Assembly (NCBI GenBank): GCA_016708435.1
Contig: JADJFV010000004.1
Span: 310,001 to 374,000 of the forward strand
Origin: Leptospiraceae bacterium
Lineage (GTDB): Bacteria > Spirochaetota > Leptospiria > Leptospirales > Leptospiraceae
Length of the DNA: 64,000 nt
Reading direction: 5' to 3'
Part shown: piece after piece, positions 46,034-53,577 of the stretch
Layout: each line of letters begins with the position of its first letter
How positions within the stretch are numbered: position 1 is the first letter of the stretch
Translations under genes and position numbers: made by a program
The notes under the pieces: model-generated
What the model saw: the letters and a program-made list of their open reading frames with translations, nothing else
Database searches by the model: none
Told to the model about the DNA's origin: nothing

Positions 46034-47143
46034 TTACTTCTTCTTTTTAATTCTGTCAATAGGGGCTACTATCAATTTGCTCATCTCGTCAATTCGCTTG
46101 ATGTAACTTTCCGTTCCTTCTTTTTTAATTTTTGTGTATGCCTGGATTCTTGTGTGAATGTATTTTTCTGTTTGTGGATAGTATTTGATTAGAGTTTGCT
46201 TCTCTTCGTCTGAAAATGGACTCGACATAGGGGAGTTCAGCCTGTTAAATGCTGCTCGCAATTTGTTGTCTCTGCTTTGTTCGCATAACAGTAATTTGTC
46301 TAATTGTTTATGTAAACATAAAATCCCTTGGAAGCTTGCGATGATGTCTTTGATTGGCTTTTGGAAAATATCTTCGAGTCCTTCTTCTGAGGCTACTGTC
46401 TGGTATGTGCCTTCTGATGCGATAGCAATTTTTTTCAATTCTTCTGCTGTCTTATCGTCAACACCAAAGCCGATGACAGAAAGTTTAATAGCAAGTGTTT
46501 TGCTATTTAGCATCACTAATTTCTTTGCTTCTTCGACCGGGTCTCCATTGCAACTCTCTCCACCGTCTGTAATTAAGATTAGATTGAACTTCCCTTTTTT
46601 GTCCAAAATGGATTCTCTAAATTTTAAAAGAGAATAGGCAAGAGGCGTTCCAAGCTCTGGCTTCATATTGCTTATATGCTCTTTTAGACCTTTGCGATTA
46701 AATCTTTGAAATGGAGATTGTAATTCTGTAAAAGACTTACAGCCATTATCCTCTCCTCCTTGTTCTTCGCCTTCTGGTAATTTAGTTCCATAAGAATAAA
46801 ATCCAAGTCCTGCGGCTGTATTTGGGAATTTTTCGATTAACTTAAGAGAAACTCTTTTGGCAACTTCCATGCGTGTATCATCGCCTAGTTTTTCACCCAT
46901 ACTACCACTTTGATCTAGTATCATGACTAAATACTCATCTCCATAGAATCCACTGCAACCGGCTGGATCACATTCATCTTTTTTGGGATCGAGTCCTGCG
47001 TATTTTTCTAGTGCATCGCTGATTCCATCTTTGTCATCATCGGTGAGAATCTCAAGAGACTCACTGAGAAGTGGGACAAATACCAATAAGCCGACAAGTA
47101 GAAGACTCAGTAGAACTTTTAAACGAGGGTTATTTAGTTGCAT
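46034..47143 (-). CDS. Exported von Willebrand factor A protein
   Basis: 369 residues. Signal peptide or anchor about 8-27; an Asp-rich calcium-binding segment (TDDDKDGISDALEKYAGLDP); VWA domain about 68-260 with MIDAS Asp77-x-Ser79-x-Ser81 (LDQSGSMG), a downstream Thr (GTPLAYSL) and LILITDGGESC. The rest is helical. A metal-dependent adhesion or assembly role in the envelope is likely. Starts two bases from the rhomboid gene's end and abuts the AsmA-like gene. Confidence 0.86.
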   Translation of the reverse strand: MQLNNPRLKVLLSLLLVGLLVFVPLLSESLEILTDDDKDGISDALEKYAGLDPKKDECDPAGCSGFYGDEYLVMILDQSGSMGEKLGDDTRMEVAKRVSLKLIEKFPNTAAGLGFYSYGTKLPEGEEQGGEDNGCKSFTELQSPFQRFNRKGLKEHISNMKPELGTPLAYSLLKFRESILDKKGKFNLILITDGGESCNGDPVEEAKKLVMLNSKTLAIKLSVIGFGVDDKTAEELKKIAIASEGTYQTVASEEGLEDIFQKPIKDIIASFQGILCLHKQLDKLLLCEQSRDNKLRAAFNRLNSPMSSPFSDEEKQTLIKYYPQTEKYIHTRIQAYTKIKKEGTESYIKRIDEMSKLIVAPIDRIKKKK

Positions 47144-47145
47144 AG

Positions 47146-48084
47146 TTAATTCTCCATTTTTGATTTTCTAAGCATACAATTTCCAAACCATTCACATCTT
47201 AAACAAAAATCATCTTCTGTGTTATAAGTGGCAGGACTACAAATATTTGCATTAGGGATTTGATACGGTTGCAGATACTCTTCTTTATCCGCTAGGTTGT
47301 TTATTTTTTTAATGCTTTCTCTAATTTTAACATTTTGTGCAATTTGATCTTTGAAAGGTTCATTTTTAGATTCTATCGCCTTTGCAAATTCATCCTTGGT
47401 TAGAGTAATTTTAAATACAATTTTTTGTTCTGTTCTTTTAATAACGAAGAAATAAAAACCAAATCCTACAATAGCTCCACCTAAATGTCCGAGGTTGCTA
47501 ATGGGGGCAGAATAGAAAAATTCCAATAGAAATCCAATCACGAGGGAAACAAATACTGCGTTCTTAGCTCGAATAGGGAGGATAATAAGGATTAACTCTT
47601 CTTCGGGAAATAAGAGTCCAAATACTGCAAGGAGACCAAATACTGCACCGCTTGCGCCGACTGTTGGAATTTTCATTAGCATCTCAACGTTCTCAGGAAC
47701 TATGATATACTTCATGACTAACGCATTTCCCATGATAAAAATTCCACCGCCTAATTGAGCTAGAAAGTAAAGAGATAGTAACTTCGATTTTCCGATGATT
47801 GGTTCAATGTATTTGCCAAGCATATAGAAACCATACATATTCATGAGAATATGAAAAGGAATTATGTCAAAATAAGTAGAGTGTAAAAAACCATAAGTAA
47901 AAATCTGCCAATAGCTACCGGATAAGAATAAATTTGGGGTTAGTGCAAAAAGATAAGTCATCGTCAAATTCTCACTCAACTGCATTAAAAACACAATGCA
48001 GTTCATAAGTAAGATCAAATTCAAAGGATGAAAAATTGAATACCCAAATAGAGTGGGCGCTGTTACCGTTTTCTTTTTTGCCAT
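47146..48084 (-). CDS. Rhomboid-family intramembrane serine protease
   Basis: 312 residues, six membrane helices about 20-220. Catalytic dyad Ser145 in VGASGAVFG and His200 in LGHLGGA; the HILMNMYGFYMLG helix matches the rhomboid HxxxN motif. A cytosolic tail from about 225 ends in a Cys cluster (CSPATYNTEDDFCLRCEWFGNC) that could bind a metal. First gene of the envelope operon running to 33966 or so; its substrate may be a neighbouring membrane protein (inference). Confidence 0.92.
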   Translation of the reverse strand: MAKKKTVTAPTLFGYSIFHPLNLILLMNCIVFLMQLSENLTMTYLFALTPNLFLSGSYWQIFTYGFLHSTYFDIIPFHILMNMYGFYMLGKYIEPIIGKSKLLSLYFLAQLGGGIFIMGNALVMKYIIVPENVEMLMKIPTVGASGAVFGLLAVFGLLFPEEELILIILPIRAKNAVFVSLVIGFLLEFFYSAPISNLGHLGGAIVGFGFYFFVIKRTEQKIVFKITLTKDEFAKAIESKNEPFKDQIAQNVKIRESIKKINNLADKEEYLQPYQIPNANICSPATYNTEDDFCLRCEWFGNCMLRKSKMEN

Positions 48085-48209
48085 ATTAAGGATTAGATTT
48101 TACAACTCTTTCATTTAGTCAAGTCATCCTATGTTTGTTTTGGGGTCAAAGAATCCCTAACAATTCCAATACCAGACGAAAGGCTACTTGCACTAAAATT
48201 GTCTGACAA

Positions 48210-48299
48210 ATGAAATTACGTCGGAAATACAATGATTATGGAATTGAGACCTTTAACTTAACAAAAGAAGAATTGATTTCTGATTTGAATAATGCCTAA
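48210..48299 (+). pseudogene. Remnant of a UPF0175-like antitoxin
   Basis: Codes for a 29-residue tail ending ETFNLTKEELISDLNNA, which looks like the C-terminal end of UPF0175 antitoxins. An in-frame TGA lies at 48204, so the N-terminal part is missing. It overlaps the toxin remnant by eight bases (ATGCCTAA), the usual layout of such pairs. Confidence 0.45.
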
Positions 48300-48451
48300 A
48301 GTTATTGTAAATACATCTCCATTACAATATTTATTTCAATTAAATAAAATGGATACTTTGAATCAGGTTTATGAAAGACTTATGTGTTCAACTTGGTTTT
48401 AGAATTTCTAAAGAAACTTACAATGACATCTTATTAATCGCTGGAGAGTAG
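48292..48451 (+). pseudogene. Decayed DUF3368 (PIN-like) toxin
   Basis: Starts MPKVIVNTSPLQYLFQL, matching DUF3368 N-termini (xVSNTTPLIYL), and ends at 48402 after 36 residues. In the next frame GFRISKETYNDILLIAGE to a TAG at 48451 matches DUF3368 C-termini (LSxELYxxILxxAGE). The middle of the protein, roughly 90 residues, is gone. This is a deleted toxin that follows the antitoxin remnant. Confidence 0.55.
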
Positions 48452-48516
48452 CTAAGGAACGAGACTCTACAAGATAAAGACATCCTTTCCTTTTACATAA
48501 TACCAATCTAAAAGCC

Positions 48517-48566
48517 ACATAGAAGCGACATAGAAGCCGAATTTGGCTTCTATGTCGCTTCTATGT
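48517..48566. repeat. Perfect 22-bp hairpin with internal repeats
   Basis: Arms 48517-48538 and 48545-48566 are exact reverse complements with loop GAATTT. Each arm contains CATAGAAGC twice, nine-base units about 12 apart. It lies 110 bases upstream of the double-ACT gene, in the same gap as the toxin-antitoxin remnants. Function unknown; a regulatory hairpin or a dispersed element is possible. The rest of the 590-base gap shows no intact gene. Confidence 0.65.
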
Positions 48567-48676
48567 CCGAACTACTTCCGTTATACTCAATACGTCTCGC
48601 ACAATTATTGCATATATTATCTATACAAACGTTATTCCTGATTAAGGGTAAAATTTTAAGAAAGGAAGTTTAAAAT

Positions 48677-49291
48677 ATGAGCACATTGTATAAAAAAAAT
48701 ATGCAAACGATTGACTTGACCTGCACAAACAAAGGAAACTCCTCTTACCTTTTAAAGGTTACCGTTTCTCATAATGAGAAGGGGATTATTTATAAAGTGA
48801 CCTCTGTTCTTTTTGCACATGGTTGGGACATTGAAGAAGCTGTTGCGGAGACGGTAGACGGTAGACTTGTGAAGGATGTGTTTATCATTCGAAATTTGCA
48901 AGGCGAGAAGATGACAGAACAGGCTTTGCATCAAATCAAAGCGGAGTTAAATTCCCTTTTTTATGAAGGGATGTCTGTCATTGATTATCTCGAAAAATCC
49001 GGCAAAGACGTTGACTCGTATAAGCAACCTTTCAATTCTACGGTTAATCTGTTTAATCCGCCGTCGATTGATTCGACTGTATTGGATATTCGAACTCTCG
49101 ATAGACCGGGGCTTCTTTATGAAATATCACAACTTCTCTATCTGATGAATGTGAATATTATTTCTTTCACTGCAAAGACAGGAAGTCGAGAGATACGCGA
49201 TAGTTTTTTGTTATGCACACCAGAGCGAGATCGCCTAACGGATGAGGAATGCGAAATTCTCAAACGAAAGCTTTTGAGCGTGCTTAGTTAA
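48677..49291 (+). CDS. Double ACT-domain protein (GlnD-like)
   Basis: 204 residues. First ACT domain about 22-95 (VTVSHNEKGIIYKVTSVLFAHGWDI), second about 130-200 (LDIRTLDRPGLLYEISQLLYLMNVNI). The layout resembles the C-terminal glutamine-sensing tandem ACT of GlnD. No catalytic domain is attached, so it may be a stand-alone amino-acid sensor. AGGAAG precedes the ATG. Confidence 0.82.
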   Translation: MSTLYKKNMQTIDLTCTNKGNSSYLLKVTVSHNEKGIIYKVTSVLFAHGWDIEEAVAETVDGRLVKDVFIIRNLQGEKMTEQALHQIKAELNSLFYEGMSVIDYLEKSGKDVDSYKQPFNSTVNLFNPPSIDSTVLDIRTLDRPGLLYEISQLLYLMNVNIISFTAKTGSREIRDSFLLCTPERDRLTDEECEILKRKLLSVLS

Positions 49292-49299
49292 TGACGGCA

Positions 49300-50391
49300 C
49301 TACTCCTCTGGATGTTTCCCTAATTCAAACGAATTAATAAATTCATTGATTGTATTGATGTGCTCTTCTTCGGGCGATAATCCATTTTCGCCCGGATCAT
49401 ACAAATGCTCATCGAATACATGGAAGTCAAATATGCGAAGTTCAAATTCAGGAAGCATGATGATAATATTTTCGGAATGTAAGTCTAGGATTAATTTTTC
49501 CTTTTGAGCCAAATACCGAGTAGCCTCTATGACTCGATGAAAGTTAAATGCAATTTTTTTCAGTTTAGAAACAGGAACATTTCCAAATTTATGTGTATCA
49601 AAGTTTAATTTCCACTTCGGTAGAAATTTATCTTCGAGCGGATTTTGTTTTACTTTTTCGGTTAGCTTTACAAATTCTTTAAGATGCTTTCCTGGAATGA
49701 GTATTTGATTATCACAGGGGGTAATCGTAGTTTGCGGTATACCGACTGGCGTTCGTCTGCTTCTAAGTCCCATGAAAAATTTTGTCGGCAATACTAAATC
49801 AGGAAGTAGAGTCTTTACTTTCCAGTAATGAAGTCTTTCTAGACCGAGTCGTTTGAATTTAAAATCTAGAAGTTCTTTCGAAGAATGTTTAAAGCATCTA
49901 CTCTGTAGATAATTTTTTAGCTCCATCTCTTCTGGCTTTAAATACATTTCTAAGTTCTTAGAAACTTCTTTAAATAAGGAACCGAATAGTGGATCAGAGC
50001 CTAATTTCGATTTGCCTACCTTTACTACTTGGTTCCAAGGGAGTTTGTAAACGAATTTATATCCACCTCGCCCTATGAAATCATCATTTGTAATCGGCAT
50101 GAAATTTTCCATAAACACACCGTTGAATTTATAAGAAATCTGAAATACATGGGTAACTGGAAATATTTTTTCATATACCTTGCGGATAATACCTGATTTG
50201 CGTAAACTTAAATCGATTGGAAGTTCTTCTACTGGAATGGGAGTATCTGATTTAGAAGCACTAAAGGAAAGTTCCTTCTCTAATCCCTTTTCGAGTATTT
50301 CAATGAAATTCGGAAGGTTGTTAAAGTTTTTAAAAGTAAGGAAGTTTTTTACTCTTTTTCTATACGTATTAAATCTTGATTCTTCAGCCAT
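49300..50391 (-). CDS. Protein kinase-like protein coupled to RecQ
   Basis: 363 residues, cytosolic. A Gly-rich loop IGRGGYKFVYKL (106-117), a possible ATP Lys124 (VVKVGK), LILDLHSENIII (Asp303/Asn308, like HRDxxxxN) and RIFDFHVFD (Asp322, like DFG) occur in kinase order. Spacing is consistent with a divergent or atypical kinase fold; the loop has three of four expected glycines. Family not recognised. Its ATG overlaps the RecQ stop codon by eight bases, so the two are co-translated. Confidence 0.6.
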   Translation of the reverse strand: MAEESRFNTYRKRVKNFLTFKNFNNLPNFIEILEKGLEKELSFSASKSDTPIPVEELPIDLSLRKSGIIRKVYEKIFPVTHVFQISYKFNGVFMENFMPITNDDFIGRGGYKFVYKLPWNQVVKVGKSKLGSDPLFGSLFKEVSKNLEMYLKPEEMELKNYLQSRCFKHSSKELLDFKFKRLGLERLHYWKVKTLLPDLVLPTKFFMGLRSRRTPVGIPQTTITPCDNQILIPGKHLKEFVKLTEKVKQNPLEDKFLPKWKLNFDTHKFGNVPVSKLKKIAFNFHRVIEATRYLAQKEKLILDLHSENIIIMLPEFELRIFDFHVFDEHLYDPGENGLSPEEEHINTINEFINSFELGKHPEE

Positions 50392-52219
50392 ATTTTCTTA
50401 TTGTCTCCAAAATTCCATCTCCGAATTTTTCTATCTTAGCGTCGCCAAGACCTTTGATATGAATTAGGTCCTGTTTGGTTTCAGGTTTTAGATTTGCAAT
50501 TCGCGTGATGACTGCATTATGCAGAACCATAAATTTTTTCCACCTATATTTTCTTGCTTCTCTATCTCTGTAATTTTTTAACGCCTTCACGAGTGCTTGG
50601 CTTGGAGTCTGAATCTTACGGACTCTTGTGCCAGACGCAATCTCGGATTCTATTTTCTCTTTTTTAGAAATCGGCGGATGAGTTGCCAAATAAAGCTTTG
50701 GATATTTTTGCCCTGCAATTTTAATTTCTTTTGTAAAAGTTAAGTCTTCTAGTTTTGCAAGAATTGCTTCTTCTGGAATTTTAGATAGCCTTCCATGAAA
50801 AGGAGACTTGTCTACTTTCATTCTGAGTATTGCTTTTGATTTTGATCCCCGCAAAATTCCTACTAAAATCTTTTTGCCAAATACTCCCGGATAATAAACC
50901 AATAGTTCTTTGATTGTCTTTAGTTCATCAGCGGTAAATTCGTATTTGCTCTTCTCTAATTTCTTTTGTTTTTTGTCTTCTAATTCTTCTAAGTAAGAAT
51001 GCTTTGTATCTTTTGTCTTAGAGCGGCAAATATCGCATATCCCGCAGGATTCAATTACTTCGCCGAAGTAGTCACATAGAAATTTTTGCCTACAAACGGT
51101 AGAGTAGGCGTAAGCCTTGATTGCGTCTAATAGTGTTTCTCCTCCCTTACGGTTGGATTCTTTTCGGATGATAAAACTCTGAACTGCTAAGTCTCCATTT
51201 TGAAAAAATAAAATACATCTAGAAGGCTTCCCATCTCTACCTGCACGTCCTGCTTCCTGGTAATACGATTCTACCGAAGACGGAATCTGATAATGCAAAA
51301 CCAGTCTCACGTCAGGTGCATCAAGTCCCATTCCAAATGCGTTAGTAGCTACAAGTATCTTTACTTTTCCAGATGAATAATTATTTTGTGTTTTTTCGCG
51401 CATGGAGTCGGTCTTACCTGCGTGGTATCTCGCCGCCTTATGACCATTATCCAGTAGATATTTACAAACTTCGTCTACTTTGTTCCGAGTTGCACAGTAA
51501 ATGATAATTCTTCCTTTGTGATTTTTTTCTTCTTCCAATTCAAGAATTTCTAAAAGCTTTGTATCTTTTTCAGTTTCTGTTCGTAGGTATTCGATTTGAA
51601 AAGAAAGATTGGGTCGAAGAAAACTTTTTTTAATGAGTGAAGGATTGTTTAGATTGAGAGAGTTTTGTATATCCTGTAAAACTCTTGCTGTTGCAGTTGC
51701 AGTCAGTGCAATAAAAGGAGCTTTTGGGTGAATGAGGCGTAGCCGGTGAAGCTCTCTATATTCCGGTCTAAAGTCATGTCCCCACTGTGAAACACAATGA
51801 GCTTCATCTACAGCAAAGAAATTAACCTTCATTTTCTTTAGCATCGTTGTGAAATATGAGGAAAGCGCCCGCTCTGGTGAGATATAAAGTAGTTTGATTT
51901 TTCCTGTCACTGCTCGGCTAATCGCTGTAAGCTGTTCTAGTTCATCCTGAGAGGAATTACAAAATAGAGCAGGGACACCGATTCGATTGAGAGACTCCAC
52001 CTGGTCTTTCATAAGTGCAATCAGGGGAGAGATTACTATCGATACGCCTGTTTCTTTTATGCTAGCAGGAAGTTGGTAGAGTAGGGACTTTCCTCCGCCT
52101 GTCGGCATAACGGCTACTACATCTTTGCCCGAAAGCAAATCATTAATAGCCTCCCTTTGTCCATCTCGAAAGGACGATAGGCGAAATACGGATGATAATT
52201 GTTCTTCTAGGTTTTGCAA
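50384..52219 (-). CDS. recQ: RecQ-family ATP-dependent DNA helicase
   Basis: 611 residues. Walker A PTGGGKSLLYQLP, DEAH box VDEAHCVSQWGHDFRPEY, motif VI QEAGRAGRDG, zinc-binding RQC Cys cluster (CRQKFLCDYFGEV, CGICDIC) and a C-terminal HRDC about 530-608. All core motifs intact; 3'-5' DNA unwinding in recombination and repair is expected. The start is a TTG eight bases after a small gene's stop, without a ribosome site, so coupling is likely. The following kinase-like gene overlaps it. Confidence 0.93.
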   Translation of the reverse strand: MQNLEEQLSSVFRLSSFRDGQREAINDLLSGKDVVAVMPTGGGKSLLYQLPASIKETGVSIVISPLIALMKDQVESLNRIGVPALFCNSSQDELEQLTAISRAVTGKIKLLYISPERALSSYFTTMLKKMKVNFFAVDEAHCVSQWGHDFRPEYRELHRLRLIHPKAPFIALTATATARVLQDIQNSLNLNNPSLIKKSFLRPNLSFQIEYLRTETEKDTKLLEILELEEEKNHKGRIIIYCATRNKVDEVCKYLLDNGHKAARYHAGKTDSMREKTQNNYSSGKVKILVATNAFGMGLDAPDVRLVLHYQIPSSVESYYQEAGRAGRDGKPSRCILFFQNGDLAVQSFIIRKESNRKGGETLLDAIKAYAYSTVCRQKFLCDYFGEVIESCGICDICRSKTKDTKHSYLEELEDKKQKKLEKSKYEFTADELKTIKELLVYYPGVFGKKILVGILRGSKSKAILRMKVDKSPFHGRLSKIPEEAILAKLEDLTFTKEIKIAGQKYPKLYLATHPPISKKEKIESEIASGTRVRKIQTPSQALVKALKNYRDREARKYRWKKFMVLHNAVITRIANLKPETKQDLIHIKGLGDAKIEKFGDGILETIRKYG

Positions 52220-52226
52220 ATGGATT

Positions 52227-52388
52227 TTATTTGGAAATGGTAATTTCTCTTTTTTTGCGTGCTTTTTGAATTAGCTTTACTGGATCGAATTCACCAATCC
52301 AATCTGAAGATACAACTAGGAAATTCTTCTTTTTACGAACGGAAGATTTTTCTTTTGATTCCTTAGATATATTTTTATTCTCATTCAT
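52227..52388 (-). CDS. Small basic protein upstream of recQ
   Basis: 53 residues. GGAAG precedes the ATG by a normal distance. Very Lys-rich (KESKEKSSVRKKK), then FLVVSSDWIGEFDPVKLIQKARKKREI. No known domain. It ends eight bases before the RecQ start and could be a leader that couples helicase translation. Shorter than usual annotation cut-offs. Confidence 0.55.
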   Translation of the reverse strand: MNENKNISKESKEKSSVRKKKNFLVVSSDWIGEFDPVKLIQKARKKREITISK

Positions 52389-52433
52389 AACACTTCCAAT
52401 CTAATTACCAATTCCCAAATGTCAATGGTAATT

Positions 52434-53039
52434 TTAAACATGGACAAAGGTTCGAAAGGTTAGATTAATTCTAGGTTTATGAATTCTTTTGGACTTGGGA
52501 AGAGCGTGTAGCCAATTTGTTTGGGTTGTTCCTTTCATTACCAGCAGGCTTCCGTGCTCAAGTGTTACGAATAAAGATTGGTTAGTCTTTTTATGTTTAA
52601 AATAAAATTTGCGCTCTGCCCCAAAACTTAATGACGCAATACAAGTATTTTCCCCAAGCGATTTCTCATCGTCACTATGCCAGGACATTCCTTCGTCTCC
52701 GTCATGGTATAGATTTAGAAGACAGGAATTAAATTTGATACCGGATAATTCTTCAACTTTGCGTCTAAGTATAATTAGCTCCTCTGTCCATTCCAATGCT
52801 CTCTTTTCGGTGTTTGAATAGGAATAGTTGAAACCTGCATCTCCATACCAGGCTACTTTTCTTTTAGTGGTGATATGCTTTCCGAAAATAATGACTTCAT
52901 CGTTTTTCCACTCGATAGTATTTAGGAGCTTGGTTAAATACTCATTTGCCTCTATCTTATCGAATATAACTCCATAGTATTCCGCAATCCCATCATACGG
53001 CAAAACATTATAAGCCCCTTTTTGAGTAAATAAGTTCAT
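52434..53039 (-). CDS. AlkB-like 2-oxoglutarate/iron dioxygenase
   Basis: 201 residues. Iron ligands in MSWHSDDE (His-x-Asp) and the distal His in TNWLHALPKS; 2-oxoglutarate-binding RINLTFR near the end. IASLSFGAERKFYF is the conserved strand. AlkB enzymes remove alkyl groups from DNA or RNA bases by oxidation; the length fits bacterial/ALKBH2-type repair enzymes. Close to the RecQ group on the same strand, so alkylation repair is likely. Confidence 0.9.
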   Translation of the reverse strand: MNLFTQKGAYNVLPYDGIAEYYGVIFDKIEANEYLTKLLNTIEWKNDEVIIFGKHITTKRKVAWYGDAGFNYSYSNTEKRALEWTEELIILRRKVEELSGIKFNSCLLNLYHDGDEGMSWHSDDEKSLGENTCIASLSFGAERKFYFKHKKTNQSLFVTLEHGSLLVMKGTTQTNWLHALPKSKRIHKPRINLTFRTFVHV

Positions 53040-53108
53040 TGTATTTTAATAATAACTGATTAAAACTGTTTTCATTTAATGTAAATGGGATAAGAGTTAT
53101 TTACCCCT

Positions 53109-53271
53109 GTCACCTCGAACATGCGAAGGCGAAGGGCGCGATCAAGCGCAGGGCGGAAAAATCGTGAGAGGTCTATTTTACTTAATGGTATCGTTTTAAG
53201 CAAAATAGATTTCTCACATCAACCCTTTTGCTTAGCCGCAAATCCAGCCTGCAAGCGATGTTCGAAATGAC
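53109..53271. repeat. 165-bp dispersed repeat, copy B
   Basis: Ends GTCACCTCG (53109) and CGAAATGAC (to 53271) pair imperfectly. Inner GTGAGAGGTCTATTTT (53164) pairs with AAAATAGATTTCTCAC (53202-53217) at 14 of 16 positions. Opposite orientation to copy A at 41991-42156. Followed by TCATCCGTGGTAATC at 53293-53307, a phrase also found near 42985. Occupies the gap between the AlkB and GlsB genes; no coding signal. Confidence 0.6.
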
Positions 53272-53314
53272 TGTAAAAATCCTTTTTCGTTCATCCGTGG
53301 TAATCTTTTAAAAG

Positions 53315-53563
53315 TTATTTTTTATTCAAAAAGGTATTGAATACCCATAGAAGTGCGAGTGCGCCGAGTAGGGCTGAGATTAGACTGCCAATGATGCCGA
53401 AGGAGGCAAAGCCTATTAGCCGCAAGAGAAATCCACCAACAACGGAGCCAGCAATACCTAAGAGCATATTCTTTAAAAATCCAAAACCTTTTCCTTTAAA
53501 TAAAAGCCCTGCAACATAACCAGCGATTGCTCCTATTATAATCATTCCAATTAATTGAAACAT
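53315..53563 (-). CDS. GlsB/YeaQ/YmgE family membrane protein
   Basis: 82 residues, three membrane helices, glycine-rich (IIGAIAGYVAGLLFKGKGFG, GIAGSVVGGFLLRLIG). Transglycosylase-associated protein family, a short stress-response membrane protein of unclear activity. GGAG lies before the ATG. Same strand as the caspase gene that follows it upstream on the map. Confidence 0.88.
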   Translation of the reverse strand: MFQLIGMIIIGAIAGYVAGLLFKGKGFGFLKNMLLGIAGSVVGGFLLRLIGFASFGIIGSLISALLGALALLWVFNTFLNKK

Positions 53564-53577
53564 ATTTGTTCTCCTTT

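Noticed and set aside
48085..48676. An active toxin-antitoxin system.
   Set aside because: Both frames are truncated and the toxin core is missing, so only a relic is left.
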